A program made the position numbers and the translations under genes. This document shows positions 61,010-64,000 of a stretch of 64,000 nucleotides of DNA, piece by piece; the first letter of the stretch is position 1, and every line of letters begins with the position of its first letter. Under the pieces are notes generated by a model. That model had not been told where the DNA came from and ran no database searches. It saw nothing but the letters and a program-made list of their open reading frames with translations. Origin of the DNA: Lamellibrachia columna (lineage: Eukaryota; Annelida; Polychaeta; Sabellida; Siboglinidae); the NCBI GenBank assembly GCA_963662155.1, contig OY759267.1, forward strand, positions 39,343,939 through 39,407,938, given 5' to 3'.

Positions 61010-62660
61010 AAACAAAATAAATAGTTACTGCTGACGTCTGAGTTTGATTAATTTTATGTATGTGACGTCGATGAGGCTATAACGCCGGCAGCTGAATAGT
61101 GCCCCAGTCGTGTCTCGTGACGTGTAGTCTGGCGCAGCTAGCCACATGCAAGAAAACACTTCTTTCTGTGAATTCAAATTAACTGACAATATTTTGTGTA
61201 ATTTATGTTTAAAAATCAGTAATGCCGTCCAACAAATGCTAAACAATTCTTTATTCGTTTTCATAATCGCTAGAGACAGACTTGAAATAAACTATTCAAA
61301 TAAACACTAAGTTAGTTCGACAACAACAAACTGCGTCAGAAGTTTCGAAGAAAAATGACCTTCGGCATTTTATCGTTTCCACCATAATTTTCCTGAGAGG
61401 CATTCGTGTTACATGCGAGTCAACATACCTGTAAAACTTACTAATGCAGTTTATCGTATTTCTTGACACGTGTACTACATTATTTACTTTCTTAGTTCAA
61501 CACTGGGTGTCTTAAAAACAAGAGCAAAATTGTTAAAAGAAATGTTTAATTCCGTTCCCGCTGGAAAATGTCCGCTGCCGATGTTTCTGCAAATATCAGT
61601 CTGCAGTCAACGATGGCGAACGTCTGTCATTGGCCAATATAAAACGGTACAAAACAACATAATCTTAAAATATAGATCTTTTATCGCAAAATATATGGAT
61701 TTGTGTCGCATATATAGCGGTGTTTCAATATTAACATTAAAAGTAAGATAAATTCTAGATATTAGCAAAGGATGCCTGTCTTGGATGTGTGAGAGCATCG
61801 GACCGCGCAATGCCTTTATAAAAAGACCAGCGTCGCAACTGAACGTTGGCGATTTTACCTCGAAAATGATGAGACGTTGTTCCACCTAGCTCCAGTTCAT
61901 TGTTTTGCAGACATATTAAAATTGTAAGGGTATTTCTCCTGATGTAGTATCAAGATTGATTTACAACAAGGAATTAAAATTATTTGACAATGCAAAACTA
62001 GCGTATCGCTCCCTACACAAGTAACTAGAAGTCATGCAAGAAACGTTTCTCAGCATAGTGGTAATTATATATTGATGAATGTTTTAACACTGTATCTAAA
62101 TAAAATATAAATAACACTTTGTTAAACAAAACTCTGCCTGAACATGACCTGATATATTACACTTAATACAACAGCAACACGCTATTAAAAAATACAAGTT
62201 GCACACAATATTATTATGATTACTAAGTTCAACTAACTATCCCAAAATTGTGCTGATGAAGTCATACTGTATGTTCTAAATACAACAAATTGCTTCATGT
62301 TTTGTTCCTCAGCCACACCATCATGGGAGGAGTACGCAATCCATGTACACATCAAATTGCATGATCACGTTAGCAGAATAAACATTACCACACAGCATGT
62401 GTGATCTTGGTATAATATCTTTGGCAAACATTTATATTTTACTAGTATTGGCTAACTTGTAGCTGCAAACTTTCTTGTGCGTCTCGTGAGTACATGGTAT
62501 ACCAGCCATGTATTGCCTACAACTGTCAAGTTTCTACGTATGTACCCATTAACTCCACCAGTGACTGAATTCCATTTTTCAAAGGTGAATATTCAAAACA
62601 AAATAGCTACTCAACAAACACCCTCCAAACTATTACCCGTCAACAACCTGCTATGGAAAA
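61010..62660. other. Intergenic region upstream of the second zinc-finger gene's 3' end
   Basis: No gene or repeat recognised. It is moderately CpG-rich at 61060-61140 and 61560-61620, with an inverted CCAAT-like ATTGG at 61630; a promoter is possible but no exon supports it. Confidence 0.4.
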
Positions 62661-62669
62661 TACATGTGT

Positions 62670-63928
62670 TCAGGACACTGCAGTTGTTGTGATCTGTGTT
62701 TCACATTCTTTTGACTTGTCACCATCCACAGTTTCATCCTTATGGGTTTGTCCATGTGATGAACGCATGTGACGATTTAAGTTTGACTGGCGCGAGAATG
62801 TCCGCGTACAAAGATGGCATCCTAAGGCTACTGTGACGGTGTGACGTTCTTCGTGGCGCAGCATGTCGTTCTTGCGTGCAAATCGCTGGCCACAGACACT
62901 ACACTGAAAAGGACGCTCCTCGAGCGAATACTCAACCTCTATCACAGGTTTATTGTGCACCTGTTCATGTCGAGTCAGGTTTGATCTTTTCGTGAATGTT
63001 TTCCCGCATCGCACGCACGAGTGGGGACGCATTCCCGTGTGTGTCACTTGGTGAGACACTAAGTCTGATCGGGTGCGGAACCTTTTCTGACAAACGCCAC
63101 ATTCGTGAGGTTTCTCCCCAGTGTGAATGCGCATGTGTTGTTTGAGTTGATTGGTGGAACGGAAACCATGTGCACACTGTGTGCACTTGAATGGTCGTTC
63201 ATCAACGTGCGTCCACTGATGGTACTCCAAGTTACTCAGCTGTGCAAACCTCTCCTTGCAAACACTACACTCATACGGTTTCTCGCCAGTATGCGTTCGT
63301 TTATGCACAACCAATGAGTAACGCTCATAGAAACGCTTTCCGCAATATTGACACTCATGTTTTTTAAACCCATCATGCTTCTGTCGATGACGGATCATGG
63401 CACTCTGTCCGCGGAACTTCACTCCACACTTTGGACACTGGAATGCCTTCTCCTGCGAATGTGTTCTCTTGTGTGCGACAAAGTTGCTTGAGTGCGAGAA
63501 GTTTTTTCCGCAAGTCTTGCACTCGTATGGCTTGACCCCGCTGTGGGTGCGACTATGGAGCTGCAGACTATGCTTCCAGCTGAATGTCTTGTGGCACACG
63601 TCGCATACGTACAACATTTTGTTGCCATGTGAACGCACATGCTCCAACAGACACAAGCTCTTCATAAACGTTTTCTCGCACAACGGACACGCGAGTCGCT
63701 TCTGACTTGCCCGGCTTCTAGTGGATGAATTGGCATAGACGCCTGCTGGTCCTGACTGGCCATCATCCCCAAGGAGATGCAATGTAGCAGCTGTCTCTCC
63801 TGGCGGATTATGAGAGTCCTGGTCTGTGGAGTCTGTTCCTTGTATTTGTACTTGCACCTCGTGACAGAGAACTTCTGATGTATCTACTCTCTGCATTTCT
63901 TCATACACAGCTCCGTCTGATGATGGAT
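62670..63928 (-). CDS. C2H2 zinc-finger protein, C-terminal exon, partial
   Basis: One exon from a GTGCTCCAG acceptor (first base 63928, phase 1) to the stop at 62670, 418 residues. The first about 90 residues are an unstructured linker (MQRVDTSEVLCHEVQVQIQG). Eleven C2H2 fingers follow, with HTGEKPYEC/HVDERPFKC-type linkers. They align one-for-one with fingers 1-10 and a terminal finger of the gene at 53629, including shared features such as TFSWKHSLQLH against TFQWKRGLELH. The acceptor phase is the same as in that gene, so a BTB exon is expected beyond position 64000. Probable nuclear DNA-binding factor; target unknown. Confidence 0.88.
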
Positions 63929-64000
63929 CTGGAGCACACAAAACAGTGTTACTTAAAACAGCCAATAAATACTTGACAATGTCATTAGCATGCACGACAC

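Overview
The window looks like nuclear DNA of an invertebrate animal, most likely a lophotrochozoan and plausibly a mollusc. It is AT-rich, has many small exons with GT-AG introns, abundant minisatellites, tRNA-derived SINEs, CR1-like LINEs and many small hAT/piggyBac-type elements. No bacterial operon, tRNA or rRNA gene or CRISPR array was seen. Species cannot be fixed from the sequence alone.

Layout. The left edge (1-3619, minus) holds the first two coding exons of dishevelled (DVL), the DIX-domain Wnt scaffold. Only 54 bp separate its ATG from the probable ATG of a plus-strand mind bomb gene, MIB2 type (3674-27321). MIB2 can be followed exon by exon in one consistent frame through MIB/HERC2, ZZ, MIB/HERC2, REP, ankyrin and two RING units; it is a Notch-pathway E3 ubiquitin ligase. 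Its introns carry SINEs, LINE relics, minisatellites and foldback elements. Three of its exon edges have been tandemly duplicated together with their splice sites.

A minus-strand gene encoding an FHA plus PHD protein of TCF19 type (29864-43498) converges on MIB2. Its large intron contains a nearly intact CR1-like LINE with an esterase-type ORF1 and an endonuclease/reverse transcriptase ORF2. ORF1 ends in a T-TTA-AAC heptamer directly followed by TAG, and ORF2 lies in the -1 frame without its own early ATG. Divergent from TCF19-like is TMEM222 (44601-51266, plus). Its introns hold a hAT-like element with an 8-bp target duplication, a foldback element and a second, almost identical LINE copy.

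The right part (53629-64000) contains two related minus-strand zinc-finger genes. The first is a two-exon BTB plus 15-finger gene. The second has 11 fingers and its 5' part lies beyond the right edge. Between them lie several non-autonomous transposons with clear inverted repeats, and a repeat with nuclear-receptor-like half-sites.

The recognised genes act in Wnt signalling (DVL), Notch signalling (MIB2), chromatin or transcription (TCF19-like, zinc-finger genes) and membrane biology (TMEM222). They are independent eukaryotic transcription units, not an operon. The most striking items are the DVL/MIB2 head-to-head pair, the putative frameshift site in the young LINE, and the duplicated splice-site/exon-edge units in MIB2.
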